The notes: generated by a model not told the origin, from the sequence alone. Positions 8,913-17,511 are shown, counted from the first letter of the stretch. The stretch is 64,000 nt of DNA from Serpentinicella sp031432315 (GCF_031432315.1 NZ_JAVKGO010000003.1:1-64000); one strand, 5' to 3'. Translations and numbers: made by a program.

Positions 8913-8941
8913 TTGCTACGCAAAAAAAAATTATATAACAT
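8913..8941 (+). promoter_or_regulatory. Candidate groE promoter
   Basis: TTGCTA, 17-base spacer, TAACAT, ending 11 bases before the CIRCE element, so a transcript from it would start in or just before the operator. Weakly matching boxes. Confidence 0.4.
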
Positions 8942-8952
8942 GATAAATGTAA

Positions 8953-8979
8953 TTAGCACTCACTTCTAGTGAGTGCTAA
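8953..8979 (+). promoter_or_regulatory. CIRCE operator (HrcA site)
   Basis: TTAGCACTC, 9 bases, GAGTGCTAA: an exact match to the CIRCE consensus, 44 bases before groES. This is the binding site of the heat-shock repressor HrcA. The hrcA gene is not in the window. Confidence 0.97.
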
Positions 8980-9023
8980 TAAAAAAATAAAAAATAATAT
9001 TTAAAATATAAGGAGGTTACTTT

Positions 9024-9308
9024 ATGAGTATTAAACCATTAGGTGACAGAGTTGTAATTAAAAAACTAGAAGCTGAAGAAAAAACCCAAAGTGGTATCTT
9101 TATCCCAACAACGGCTAAAGAACAACCACAAATGGCTGAAGTTATTGCTGTAGGCCCAGGTGGGGTTGTAGAAGGTAAAGAAGTAACGATGGAACTTAAA
9201 GTTGGAGATAAAGTAATATTTTCTAAATACGCAGGAACAGAAGTAAAGTTCGAAGGAACTGAGTACACAATATTAAAGCAAAACGATGTTTTAGCAATTG
9301 TAGAATAA
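9024..9308 (+). CDS. groES: Co-chaperonin GroES
   Basis: The heptameric lid of the GroEL folding chamber, cytoplasmic. 94 residues, the standard length, starting MSIKPLGDRVVIK. The mobile-loop region is near residues 17-34 (E-E-K-T-Q-S-G-I-F-I-P), and the conserved G-P-G-G-V and K-V-G-D-K-V-I-F-S-K-Y-A-G-T motifs are present. ATG with AAGGAGG. First gene of the CIRCE-controlled heat-shock operon; groEL follows after 49 bases with its own strong ribosome site. Confidence 0.98.
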   Translation: MSIKPLGDRVVIKKLEAEEKTQSGIFIPTTAKEQPQMAEVIAVGPGGVVEGKEVTMELKVGDKVIFSKYAGTEVKFEGTEYTILKQNDVLAIVE

Positions 9309-9357
9309 CATAAGTATAAATACATAGTATAGATTAAAAATTAGGAGGTTTATAGAT

Positions 9358-11004
9358 ATGGCAAAGGAACTAAAATTTAGTGAAGAAGCACGTAAAGCCC
9401 TAGAAGCTGGTGTAAATAAATTAGCTGATACTGTAAAGGTTACTTTAGGACCTAAAGGAAGAAATGTAGTAATTGATAAAAAATTTGGATCACCTCTAAT
9501 AACTAATGATGGTGTAACGATTGCAAAAGAAATTGAATTAAGTGATGCATATGAAAATATGGGTGCACAACTTGTTAAAGAAGTTGCGACAAAAACAAAC
9601 GATGTAGCTGGTGATGGAACAACTACTGCAACTTTATTAGCTCAAGCAATTATAAGAGAAGGAATTAAAAATGTTGCTGCTGGTGCAAATCCAATGATTA
9701 TGAAAAAAGGAATTCAAAAAGCAGTAGATGCAGCTGTTAAAGAATTACAAAGCATATCAAAATCAATAGACAGCAAAGAAGCAATTGCACAAGTTGGGGC
9801 TATTTCAGCTGCTGACGAAGAAATAGGAAAACTAATTGCAGATGCCATGGAAAAAGTAGGTAAAGATGGTGTTATTACTGTAGAAGAGTCTAAATCAATG
9901 GGAACAACATTAGACGTTGTTGAAGGTATGCAATTTGATAGAGGATACTTATCACCATATATGGTTACAGATTCTGAAAAAATGGAAGCTGTATACAATG
10001 ATGCATATATTTTAATTACGGATAAAAAAGTTACTAACATACAAGATATATTACCATTACTTGAGCAAATTGTTCAGCAAGGTAAAAAGCTATTAATCGT
10101 AGCGGAAGATGTTGAAGGAGAAGCTTTAGCAACATTAGTTGTAAATAAACTAAGAGGAACATTTGAATGTGTTGCAGTTAAAGCACCAGGATTTGGAGAT
10201 AGAAGAAAAGCAATGTTAGAAGATATTGCAATTTTAACTGGTGGAACTGTTATTTCTGAAGAATTAGGTTATGATTTAAAATCAACAACAGTTGATATGC
10301 TTGGAACAGCGAGAAGCATTAAAGTGGATAAAGAAAATACAACAATCATTGAAGGAAATGGAGATCAAAAAGCGATTACTGATCGTGTAAATCAGTTAAA
10401 AGCACAAATTGTTGAGACAACTTCTGAATTTGATAAAGAAAAGTTACAAGAAAGATTAGCGAAGCTTTCAGGAGGCGTAGCTGTTATACAAGTAGGAGCT
10501 GCTACTGAAACAGAGCTTAAAGAAAGAAAACTAAGAATCGAAGATGCACTTAACGCTACAAGAGCAGCTGTTGAGGAAGGAATTGTATCCGGTGGTGGTA
10601 CAGCACTGATCAACACAGTTTCAGCAGTAGAATCAATTATTGATACTGTTGAAGGTGACGAAAAAACAGGGGTTAAAATTATTAGAAGAGCTCTTGAAGA
10701 ACCACTAAGACAAATTGTTGAGAACGCAGGATTAGAAGGTTCAGTTGTCGTAGAAAAAGTACTTAATTCTGAAACTGGCATTGGATTTGATGCATACAAC
10801 GAAAATTATGTAAATATGATAGATTCAGGTATTGTTGATCCTACAAAAGTTACAAGATCAGCATTACAAAACGCAGCTTCTATATCAGCTATGCTATTAA
10901 CAACAGAGTCAGCAGTTGTTGATGTTAAAGAAGAAGAACCTGCTGCACCAATGGGTGGCGGAATGGCAGGAATGGGTGGCATGGGCGGCATGCCAATGAT
11001 GTAA
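9358..11004 (+). CDS. groEL: Chaperonin GroEL
   Basis: ATP-driven 14-subunit folding chamber. 548 residues, full length, with the nucleotide-binding VTLGPKGRNV block near residue 28, the GDGTTTAT motif near 85, and the flexible C-terminal tail rich in G-G-M repeats (GGGMAGMGGMGGMPMM). ATG with AGGAGG. Cotranscribed with groES under HrcA control and closed by a strong terminator. Highly conserved, no oddities seen. Confidence 0.98.
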   Translation: MAKELKFSEEARKALEAGVNKLADTVKVTLGPKGRNVVIDKKFGSPLITNDGVTIAKEIELSDAYENMGAQLVKEVATKTNDVAGDGTTTATLLAQAIIREGIKNVAAGANPMIMKKGIQKAVDAAVKELQSISKSIDSKEAIAQVGAISAADEEIGKLIADAMEKVGKDGVITVEESKSMGTTLDVVEGMQFDRGYLSPYMVTDSEKMEAVYNDAYILITDKKVTNIQDILPLLEQIVQQGKKLLIVAEDVEGEALATLVVNKLRGTFECVAVKAPGFGDRRKAMLEDIAILTGGTVISEELGYDLKSTTVDMLGTARSIKVDKENTTIIEGNGDQKAITDRVNQLKAQIVETTSEFDKEKLQERLAKLSGGVAVIQVGAATETELKERKLRIEDALNATRAAVEEGIVSGGGTALINTVSAVESIIDTVEGDEKTGVKIIRRALEEPLRQIVENAGLEGSVVVEKVLNSETGIGFDAYNENYVNMIDSGIVDPTKVTRSALQNAASISAMLLTTESAVVDVKEEEPAAPMGGGMAGMGGMGGMPMM

Positions 11005-11020
11005 GCAAAAAAGCTTATAT

Positions 11021-11056
11021 AAACGGGTATTCAAAATGAATACCCGTTTTTTTTTA
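11021..11056 (+). terminator. groESL terminator
   Basis: AAACGGGTATTC, loop AAAAT, GAATACCCGTTT, then a run of eight or more T. Strong. Confidence 0.93.
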
Positions 11057-11121
11057 TGGCTCTTTGTGAATAGTTGGGGGGAGATTATATTTAATCCCAC
11101 TCGATTATAACAGTAGAGTGC

Positions 11122-11403
11122 TTATTTTAATTCGTTCTTCATTTGTTGATATTTTGTTTTTGCACTTTGTACATCCTGGGATTGGGCTTGCTTAGTTGCA
11201 TACCAACCTCTTTGTTGCATGGCATTGAATAATTGGTATTGAATCTCCTGTGTCTCGTTTAAACACTGGGTTAATTGTTGTCTTAAGTTAGTGCAAGAGG
11301 ACTCAGTAATACCTGTGTTGTATGCAGAGGTTACTTGCTTTTCAGAAGCAAGTAAATCATTCATCAACTCTTTTTCTGAAAAATTAGGATGATTGTTATT
11401 CAT
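11122..11403 (-). CDS. CotF-like spore coat protein
   Basis: A 93-residue helical protein of the Coat_F type. The pattern L-M-N-D-L-L-A-S-E-K-Q-V-T-S-A-Y-N near residues 13-29 and the C-terminal R-G-W-Y stretch (about residues 65-68) are typical of these proteins, which are deposited in the spore coat and have a ferritin-like four-helix pattern. Rich in Q and N. ATG with AGGAGG on the minus strand. Third gene of a tight three-gene minus-strand cluster, with 34 bases to the gene before it. Presumably expressed late in sporulation in the mother cell; no sigma-K promoter was identified. Confidence 0.8.
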   Translation of the reverse strand: MNNNHPNFSEKELMNDLLASEKQVTSAYNTGITESSCTNLRQQLTQCLNETQEIQYQLFNAMQQRGWYATKQAQSQDVQSAKTKYQQMKNELK

Positions 11404-11437
11404 AAAAAAACCTCCTGTAAATTATTTTTAAAAGCTA

Positions 11438-11683
11438 CTATTGATGTGAATTTAAATAGTTTAATAAGTTGTCGTAATGTTGCTTGTGTTTTTGTGCTGA
11501 CTGTTGACATAAATTTTTAAGTTCTGCATCTGTGCAATAATCTGCATAATTAGAAAACTTTTTATTCATCAGCGCTTCATAGTTTAGTTGATCTTCTACA
11601 ACCTTTAGGTTATTAGCATCAATTTTTTGTGCAGATTGGACATTCATATTCTGATTGTTTTTATTGTCGTTTACACTAAACAT
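11438..11683 (-). CDS. Small spore-coat-associated protein, ferritin-like helical pair
   Basis: 81 residues, strongly helical, with L-N-Y-E-A-L-M-N-K-K-F-S-N-Y-A-D-Y-C followed by a second helix K-N-L-C-Q-Q-S-A-Q-K-H-K-Q-H-Y. This resembles half of a Coat_F/ferritin-like bundle. The N-terminal ~25 residues are N/Q-rich and probably disordered. Two cysteines could form cross-links in the coat. ATG with AAAGGAGG. Middle gene of the coat cluster; its role is inferred mainly from its neighbour and composition. Confidence 0.65.
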   Translation of the reverse strand: MFSVNDNKNNQNMNVQSAQKIDANNLKVVEDQLNYEALMNKKFSNYADYCTDAELKNLCQQSAQKHKQHYDNLLNYLNSHQ

Positions 11684-11714
11684 AACATATTACCTCCTTT
11701 AAATTAATTTAGAC

Positions 11715-11966
11715 TTAACCCATTGGAAAATTATCATCTTCGTCAATTATCGCTTCATCTTCAATATTTTGGTTCTCCTCAGCTGGATTGGCCATATTAT
11801 TGTTTTCAAAACCATTGGAAGCATGATCGTAGACCATATGCTCATTGATTAAATTGCTCAGTGGATACTCAGATCTAGTAGCAGAATTTAAAGCATTTAC
11901 TAAGGAAACAGACTGTAAGTTGTTATTATCAGCTTGTTTCTTTCGACGACCATTCTCATCAGCCAT
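11715..11966 (-). CDS. Hypothetical protein of the spore coat cluster, 83 aa
   Basis: No family recognised. Hydrophilic, with a basic N-terminus (G-R-R-K-K-Q), a middle segment, and a very acidic C-terminus (I-E-D-E-A-I-I-D-E-D-D). No cysteine and no membrane helix. ATG preceded by AAGGAGG. First gene of the three-gene minus-strand cluster, 31 bases from the next gene. A role in the coat is only suggested by position. Confidence 0.6.
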   Translation of the reverse strand: MADENGRRKKQADNNNLQSVSLVNALNSATRSEYPLSNLINEHMVYDHASNGFENNNMANPAEENQNIEDEAIIDEDDNFPMG

Positions 11967-12107
11967 AATTACCCTCCTTGTTTTTTAAAATTACAAGTCG
12001 CACTATTATTATGAAACAGAAAGGGTAAAATAATTATACAAATTCAAAATAGAAATAATGCATTTTATGTTGTATAATGAAGAAAAAGTATAAAAAGGAG
12101 GGATTTT

Positions 12108-13205
12108 GTGATTTATAGACAATATGGACAAACTGGAAAAAATGTGTCCGTAATTGGTCTTGGTGGAATGCGATTTGGCGAAGATGAGGACTATGCTGTA
12201 GAGATTATAAAAAAAGCTCATGAATTGGGAATCAATTACTTTGATACTGCGCCTTATTATTGTGGAGATAGAAGTGAATATATATACGGAAAAGCATTTG
12301 AACAAATAAAAGACAATTTTTATACAGCAACCAAAAGCGGTATTTTCAATGAACCGACAGCTGACGATGTTAGAAGGCGTATTGATAAATCATTAAAAAG
12401 ATTAGGCATAGATAAAATTGACTTTTATCATATGTGGTGTATTATGGATTTAGCCCAATATGATAATGTAATGGCACCTAATGGACCTTATGAAGGCGCA
12501 TTGAAAGCAAAGAATGAAGGATTAATTGATCATTTAGTTTTCTCAACCCATTGTAAAGGGGAAGATATACGCAAGATTATAGAAGATAAAGTTTTCGAAG
12601 GTGTGTTATTAGGCTATAATGTTATTAATCATCCCTTTAGGCAAGAGGGAATAAATGCAGCTATCGAGCAGGATATGGCTGTTGTAACAATGAATCCCTT
12701 AGGTGGTGGGTTAATACCAAATAGTCATGAATATTTTGATTTTCTTAAAGAAAGGGATGACGAAACAGTTAGTCAAGCGGCTTTGAGATTTAATATTGCT
12801 CAGCCTGGTGTAACTGTAACTTTAGCTGGAATTTCAACATTAGAAGAGTTGTATGAGAATGTTAAAACCCTTGATTATCCTGTAACCGTTAGTGATGAGA
12901 AAAAAATAGAAATTCAAAGTAAGATTACAAAGAAAATGGACACACTATGTACAACATGTGGCTATTGTTTAAAGTGCCCTAAAAAAATAAAAATAAATCG
13001 CTACCTTGAAGCTTATAATATGACCCTCCTTAAAGATGCAGATGAAATGAAAAAACATTTAACATTTCTTAAAACAGAGGGGGCTTTAAAAAGTGAAAGT
13101 GTTGGAGCGAAAGATTGTATCTCCTGTGGTAAATGTGAAATTTTATGTACGCAAAAAATCCCTATAGTGAAACGGCTACAAGAAATAAGTGAAATGAATT
13201 TTTAA
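12108..13205 (+). CDS. Aldo/keto reductase with C-terminal Fe-S cysteine motifs
   Basis: A 365-residue fusion-type reductase common in anaerobes. Residues 1 to about 270 form the aldo/keto reductase barrel, with the D-T-A-P-Y-Y motif near 46-51 giving the catalytic aspartate and tyrosine region. The C-terminal third carries two cysteine groups, CTTCGYCLKCP and CISCGKCEILC, which should bind iron-sulphur clusters. The substrate is unknown. GTG start placed after AAAGGAGG. Monocistronic; a TATAAT lies at 12073-12078 but no clear -35 was found. The family call is firm, the physiological role is open. Confidence 0.88.
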   Translation: MIYRQYGQTGKNVSVIGLGGMRFGEDEDYAVEIIKKAHELGINYFDTAPYYCGDRSEYIYGKAFEQIKDNFYTATKSGIFNEPTADDVRRRIDKSLKRLGIDKIDFYHMWCIMDLAQYDNVMAPNGPYEGALKAKNEGLIDHLVFSTHCKGEDIRKIIEDKVFEGVLLGYNVINHPFRQEGINAAIEQDMAVVTMNPLGGGLIPNSHEYFDFLKERDDETVSQAALRFNIAQPGVTVTLAGISTLEELYENVKTLDYPVTVSDEKKIEIQSKITKKMDTLCTTCGYCLKCPKKIKINRYLEAYNMTLLKDADEMKKHLTFLKTEGALKSESVGAKDCISCGKCEILCTQKIPIVKRLQEISEMNF

Positions 13206-13263
13206 TTTTTTTTCACATAACGATAAAGTAATAACTATTAATATAGTAATACAGCATTTTGTT

Positions 13264-13446
13264 TAAATGAGAAAATTGCATAATTAATTTACACGAATAA
13301 ATATAAAAGAGGTCGCTCCTCATTTGTTGCGATGTATCATTGTATTCTAAAAACAAACAAGTCGACAAATTCGAAACAGGTTGAATTTTATATTTATTCT
13401 ATAAAAGCTAGTTATGATTTAATTATGCACTTTCCTCAAATACTTA
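13264..13446 (-). repeat. Dispersed MITE-like repeat, copy A
   Basis: About 183 bases ending in inverted repeats: left GAGAAAATTGCATAATT (13269), right AATTATGCACTTTCCTC. Inside are CAAGTCGACAAATTCGAA, CTCATTTGTTGCG and ATTTATTCTATA, the same blocks as copies B (52684) and C (61826) but in the opposite orientation. No ORF inside. It fills almost all of the gap between the aldo/keto reductase and the thioesterase. Confidence 0.8.
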
Positions 13447-13461
13447 AGAGAGGTGATGGTT

Positions 13462-13860
13462 ATGGCCTTTGATTTGAAAATGGGAATGAAAGCAAGAGTG
13501 GAAATTACAGTTGGAGCAGAAGATACAGCAGTTGCTTTTGGAAGTGGTGGTGTTAAGGTTTTAGCAACTCCAAGAATGGTTGGTATAATGGAAAATGCTG
13601 CATTACAAGCCGTTGAGGATTATTTACCGGAGGGGTATACAACGGTTGGGACGGATGTAGACATTAAACACTTTACTGCGACACCAATGGGAATGAATGC
13701 TTATGCTGAAGCTGAACTTGTAAAAATAGAAGGTAAAAAACTACTATTTAAAGTTATTGCCTATGATGAAAAAGACAAGATCGGTGAAGGGTTACACGGA
13801 AGATTTATAATAAATTTAGAGAAGTTCATGGAAAAAACAGAAAATAAAGCTAAAAGTTAA
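13462..13860 (+). CDS. Hotdog-fold thioesterase (FlK-like)
   Basis: 132 residues, a single hotdog domain of the fluoroacetyl-CoA thioesterase-like group. It has the G-M-K-A-R-V-E-I-T-V start, the central helix V-G-I-M-E-N-A-A-L-Q-A-V-E with a glutamate in the catalytic position, and T-V-G-T-D-V-D-I-K-H with the conserved histidine. It probably hydrolyses an acyl-CoA; the natural substrate is unknown. Three candidate starts exist (GTG 13453, ATG 13456, ATG 13462). AGAGGTGAT overlaps the first two, so 13462 is preferred. It abuts repeat copy A upstream. Confidence 0.8.
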   Translation: MAFDLKMGMKARVEITVGAEDTAVAFGSGGVKVLATPRMVGIMENAALQAVEDYLPEGYTTVGTDVDIKHFTATPMGMNAYAEAELVKIEGKKLLFKVIAYDEKDKIGEGLHGRFIINLEKFMEKTENKAKS

Positions 13861-13902
13861 AAAGCCATAAACAACTTTTTACGACAAAAAAACAAAAAAA
13901 TG

Positions 13903-13931
13903 TTGACGAATATTTAACAATCTGATAAATT
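13903..13931 (+). promoter_or_regulatory. Candidate promoter of the RNA upstream of guaB
   Basis: TTGACG, 17-base spacer, TAAATT. A transcript would start near 13938, just before the first hairpin of the structured region. Confidence 0.55.
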
Positions 13932-13937
13932 ATATTT

Positions 13938-14140
13938 AATGTTAATTTACTACAAATGATGGACAATCGAATCCATCATTTGTAGTGTGCAATTATAATG
14001 ATATATTTTTGGCCTGGCGGAGTGGTGCAGTGAATGGTCCTGTGCTGTTTTGCTACTGTATAGCCCAATAATGTATCCCGTCAGAACGTATAATTATATT
14101 ACTTTTATCAAAGTAGTATGATTATACGTTTTATTTATAC
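13938..14140 (+). ncRNA. Unidentified structured RNA upstream of guaB
   Basis: A ~200-base transcript unit that matches no RNA family I recognise. It has three parts. First, a 15-bp perfect hairpin (13949-13986, arms ACTACAAATGATGGA / TCCATCATTTGTAGT). Second, a less AT-rich domain (14011-14084) closed by CTGGCGG / CCGTCAG. Third, an intrinsic terminator (14085-14136). It has its own promoter-like sequence, and guaB has a separate promoter after the terminator, so this looks like a free-standing small RNA as much as a leader. It lacks purine, ykkC, T-box or THF riboswitch signatures. Ends are approximate. Confidence 0.55.
14085..14136 (+). terminator. Terminator of the structured RNA
   Basis: AACGTATAAT / ATTATACGTT outer arms and TACTTT / AAAGTA inner arms around loop TATC, followed by TTTATTT. 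Confidence 0.8.
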
Positions 14141-14187
14141 TCAAAATAATCAGAATATTCTTGATTAATTTTGATTTAAATTTTAGC

Positions 14188-14216
14188 TTGCAAAACAAAA
14201 AATTGAGCAGTATAAT
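14188..14216 (+). promoter_or_regulatory. guaB promoter
   Basis: TTGCAA, exactly 17 bases, TATAAT; start expected near 14223, 25 bases before the guaB ATG. It lies downstream of the terminator at 14085-14136. Confidence 0.75.
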
Positions 14217-14247
14217 AAGTGATAATTTAAAACTAAGGAGGTTTATT

Positions 14248-15705
14248 ATGGAAGATAAGATTGTAAAAGAAGGATTAACTTTTGATGATGTATTATTGAT
14301 TCCGGCAAAGTCGGAAATACTTCCTAGCCAAGTTCAACTTTCTACTAACTTGACTAAGAAAATCAAATTAAATATTCCTCTTATGAGTGCTGGAATGGAT
14401 ACCGTTACTGAAGGAAAAATGGCAATTTCTATGGCAAGAGAAGGTGGAATCGGAATAATACACAAAAATATGTCTATAGAAGAACAGGCCTTAGAAGTTG
14501 ACAAGGTAAAAAGAAGTGAGCATGGTGTGATCGTTGATCCATTTTTTCTTTCTCCTGAAAATGCGGTGGCTGATGCATTAGAGCTAATGGAGAGATATAG
14601 AATATCTGGCGTACCAATTACAAAGGGAGATAAATTAGTAGGTATTATTACGAATCGAGATATCCGGTTTGAAAAAAACTATGATAGACCTATATCTGAA
14701 GTAATGACAAGAGAAAAGTTAATAACTGCCCAAGAAGGTTTAGATATGGACGAAGCACTACAGATTTTAATGGAAAACAAGATTGAAAAGTTGCCGATTG
14801 TAGATAAAAATGGAATTTTGAAAGGCCTAATTACAATAAAAGATATTGAGAAAGCAATAAAATACCCGAATTCTGCAAAAGATAGTAAAGGCCGTTTGCT
14901 AGCAGGAGCTGCGGTTGGAATAACAAAGGATATGATGGAGAGAATAGAAGCTCTTTATAAAGCTAGGGTAGATGTAATCGTATTAGATACAGCTCATGGA
15001 CATTCAAAAGGAGTTATTGATGCTGTAAGAAAAGTAAAAGGAACATATCCGGATCTAGAAATCGTTGCAGGTAATGTTGCTACAGGAGAAGCTACAGTGG
15101 AACTTATTGAAGCTGGAGCAGATGCAGTGAAAGTTGGTATAGGACCGGGATCTATTTGTACAACTAGAGTAATTGCGGGTATAGGGGTACCACAAATTAC
15201 TGCTGTATATGATTGTGCAAAGGCTGCGAAAGCGTATAATGTACCAGTTATTGCTGATGGTGGTATTAAATACTCTGGTGATATCGTAAAAGCTTTGGCT
15301 GCTGGCGCTAATGTGGCGATGGTTGGATCCCTATTTGCTGGAACTGATGAAAGTCCAGGAGAAACAATTATATACAAAGGAAGAAGCTTTAAAACATATA
15401 GAGGAATGGGATCTATAGCAGCAATGCAGCAAGGGAGTAAGGACCGCTATTTCCAAGAAGATGATAAAAAACTTGTACCTGAAGGGGTAGAAGGCAAGGT
15501 GCCATACAAAGGATACTTAAAAGATACTGTATTCCAGTTACTAGGTGGCATAAAGTCTGGAATGGGGTACTGTGGAACAGAAACAATAGTAGATTTACAA
15601 GAAAAAGGTAAATTTATCAAAATAACAAATGCAAGTTTAAAAGAAAGTCACCCTCATGATATTGCTATTACAAAGGAATCTCCAAATTATAGCGTAAATG
15701 AGTAA
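14248..15705 (+). CDS. guaB: IMP dehydrogenase
   Basis: Oxidises IMP to XMP with NAD, the first committed step to GMP. 485 residues from the ATG chosen because of AAGGAGG 7 bases upstream; the reading frame is open further upstream but without a ribosome site. The barrel is interrupted by two CBS domains (about residues 95-205), which bind adenine or guanine nucleotides in this family. The catalytic cysteine is in GPGSICTTR, and the mobile flap follows. Full length, well conserved. It lies ahead of guaA but is separated from it by a perfect terminator, so the two are at least partly separate units. Confidence 0.97.
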   Translation: MEDKIVKEGLTFDDVLLIPAKSEILPSQVQLSTNLTKKIKLNIPLMSAGMDTVTEGKMAISMAREGGIGIIHKNMSIEEQALEVDKVKRSEHGVIVDPFFLSPENAVADALELMERYRISGVPITKGDKLVGIITNRDIRFEKNYDRPISEVMTREKLITAQEGLDMDEALQILMENKIEKLPIVDKNGILKGLITIKDIEKAIKYPNSAKDSKGRLLAGAAVGITKDMMERIEALYKARVDVIVLDTAHGHSKGVIDAVRKVKGTYPDLEIVAGNVATGEATVELIEAGADAVKVGIGPGSICTTRVIAGIGVPQITAVYDCAKAAKAYNVPVIADGGIKYSGDIVKALAAGANVAMVGSLFAGTDESPGETIIYKGRSFKTYRGMGSIAAMQQGSKDRYFQEDDKKLVPEGVEGKVPYKGYLKDTVFQLLGGIKSGMGYCGTETIVDLQEKGKFIKITNASLKESHPHDIAITKESPNYSVNE

Positions 15706-15735
15706 TCAAAATTTATAAATTTGTAGTGAATACAA

Positions 15736-15769
15736 GATAAAAGCCAAGTATTAACTTGGCTTTTATCTA
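15736..15769 (+). terminator. guaB terminator
   Basis: Perfect 14-bp stem GATAAAAGCCAAGT / ACTTGGCTTTTATC with loop ATTA. The stem itself supplies TTTT on the 3-prime side. Confidence 0.85.
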
Positions 15770-15797
15770 ACAAAAAATCAATGGAAGGAAGATCAAT

Positions 15798-17330
15798 TTG
15801 GAAAGTGAAATGATATTAATAGTTGATTTTGGTGGACAATATAGCCAGTTGATTGCTAGAAGAGTAAGAGAAAAAAATGTTTACTGTGAGGTTGTTTCCT
15901 TTAGAACGCCACTTCAAGAAATTGTGAATAAAAAACCAAAGGGAATTATTTTAAGTGGAGGACCTGCTAGTGTATATGGAGAAAAGTCTCCAAAGTGCGA
16001 GTTAGGACTTTTTGAATTAGAAATACCTATATTAGGTATATGTTACGGCGGACAGCTTATGGCAGAAGTTTTAGGTGGTAAAGTCAATGCTGCTCATAAG
16101 AAAGAGTATGGTAAAACAGCACTGAAAATGAAGCAAAATTCACCAATATTTAAAGATTTACCAGAGGAACTAATTTGTTGGATGAGTCATACGGATTTTA
16201 TTGAAAAATCACCTGAAGGGTTTGAGATAACAGCTTTTACAGATGATTGTCCTGTTGCAGCAATGGAAGATGAAGAACGTAAGCTTTACGCTGTACAATT
16301 CCATCCAGAAGTGGAACATACACAATATGGCCGTGAAATTATTAGGAACTTCGTTTATGAAGTATGTGGATGTGAAGGTACTTGGACAACAGAAAATTAC
16401 ATAAATGAAGAAATAGATACGATACGAAAAAAAGTTGGTAACAAAAAAGTATTATGTGCACTCTCCGGTGGTGTAGATTCTTCTGTGGCTGCGGTGTTAG
16501 TGCATAAAGCAATTGGTGATAACTTAACCTGTGTTTTTGTAGATCATGGTATGCTACGTAAAGATGAAGGGGACCAAGTTGAAGACTTATTTAAAAACAA
16601 ATTTAAGATGAATTTTATTCGAGTGAATGCCGAGGAACGTTTTTTAGGGAAACTCTCAAAGGTTGAAGAGCCAGAGTTAAAACGTAAAATAATTGGCGAA
16701 GAATTTATTAGACTATTTGAAGAAGAAGCAAATAAACTAGGGCAACATGATTTTCTAGTGCAAGGAACCCTTTACTCAGATGTAATTGAAAGTGGTACGG
16801 ACACAGCTTCGGTTATAAAAAGTCATCACAATGTTGGTGGATTGCCTGAAGATATGCAATTTGAACTAATTGAGCCATTTAGATGTTTGTTTAAAGATGA
16901 AGTAAGAGCAGTGGGAACAGAGTTAGGTATTCCTGACGAGGTTGTATGGAGACAACCGTTCCCAGGTCCAGGACTAGCTGTAAGAGTGCTTGGTGAAATT
17001 ACAGAAGAAAAGTTAGAAATTGTACGAGAAGCCGATGCAGTAGTTCGTGACGAAATAAAAAAAGCAGGGCTAGATCGTGATATATGGCAATACTTTGCAG
17101 TATTACCTGGTATAAAAAGTGTTGGAGTGATGGGTGATGAAAGGACCTATGCCCATACAATTGCAATTCGTGCAATCACAAGTACCGATGCTATGACCGC
17201 AGATTGGGCGCGAATTCCCCATGAAGTCTTAGAAAGAATATCAACCAGGATCGTTAACGAAGTAAAAGATGTTAACCGTATTGTATACGACATTACATCA
17301 AAACCACCTGCAACAGTAGAGTGGGAGTAA
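15798..17330 (+). CDS. guaA: GMP synthase (glutamine-hydrolysing)
   Basis: Converts XMP to GMP using glutamine and ATP. 510 residues, standard length. The N-terminal class I glutaminase has the nucleophile C82 in LGICYGG and the H170/E172 pair in QFHPEVE. The ATP-pyrophosphatase domain has its P-loop SGGVDSS at 224-230, and the dimerisation domain ends in the conserved K-P-P-A-T-V-E-W-E. TTG start chosen because GGAAGGA lies 8 bases before it, while the next ATG (15810) is too far. Between the guaB and guaA terminators. Confidence 0.97.
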   Translation: MESEMILIVDFGGQYSQLIARRVREKNVYCEVVSFRTPLQEIVNKKPKGIILSGGPASVYGEKSPKCELGLFELEIPILGICYGGQLMAEVLGGKVNAAHKKEYGKTALKMKQNSPIFKDLPEELICWMSHTDFIEKSPEGFEITAFTDDCPVAAMEDEERKLYAVQFHPEVEHTQYGREIIRNFVYEVCGCEGTWTTENYINEEIDTIRKKVGNKKVLCALSGGVDSSVAAVLVHKAIGDNLTCVFVDHGMLRKDEGDQVEDLFKNKFKMNFIRVNAEERFLGKLSKVEEPELKRKIIGEEFIRLFEEEANKLGQHDFLVQGTLYSDVIESGTDTASVIKSHHNVGGLPEDMQFELIEPFRCLFKDEVRAVGTELGIPDEVVWRQPFPGPGLAVRVLGEITEEKLEIVREADAVVRDEIKKAGLDRDIWQYFAVLPGIKSVGVMGDERTYAHTIAIRAITSTDAMTADWARIPHEVLERISTRIVNEVKDVNRIVYDITSKPPATVEWE

Positions 17331-17331
17331 T

Positions 17332-17365
17332 AAAGAAGGACTGGTTGAGCCAGTCCTTCTTTAAT
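17332..17365 (+). terminator. guaA terminator
   Basis: AAAGAAGGACTGG / CCAGTCCTTCTTT, a perfect 13-bp stem with loop TTGAG, directly after the stop. Confidence 0.9.
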
Positions 17366-17511
17366 TCTAAAAACTTTGGGGAGTTAGCGATCTAAGGATT
17401 TATAGACAGTATTATAAAATACTATATCTATAGCATAGTGAAAGAAATACATGATTTCGAGAAGTTATAATAATTTACTTAATTCTTTTGAAAAATAAAA
17501 TAATAAAACAA

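Noticed and set aside
13938..14140. Purine riboswitch controlling guaB
   Set aside because: It lacks the P1 TATAnnn pattern, the J2/3 TTTCTAC block and the L2/L3 kissing loops, which are plain in the element at 17565, and guaB has a promoter after the terminator.
14161..14247. A longer N-terminus for guaB
   Set aside because: The upstream frame has no ribosome site and contains the guaB promoter; the conserved IMPDH N-terminus starts at the ATG at 14248.
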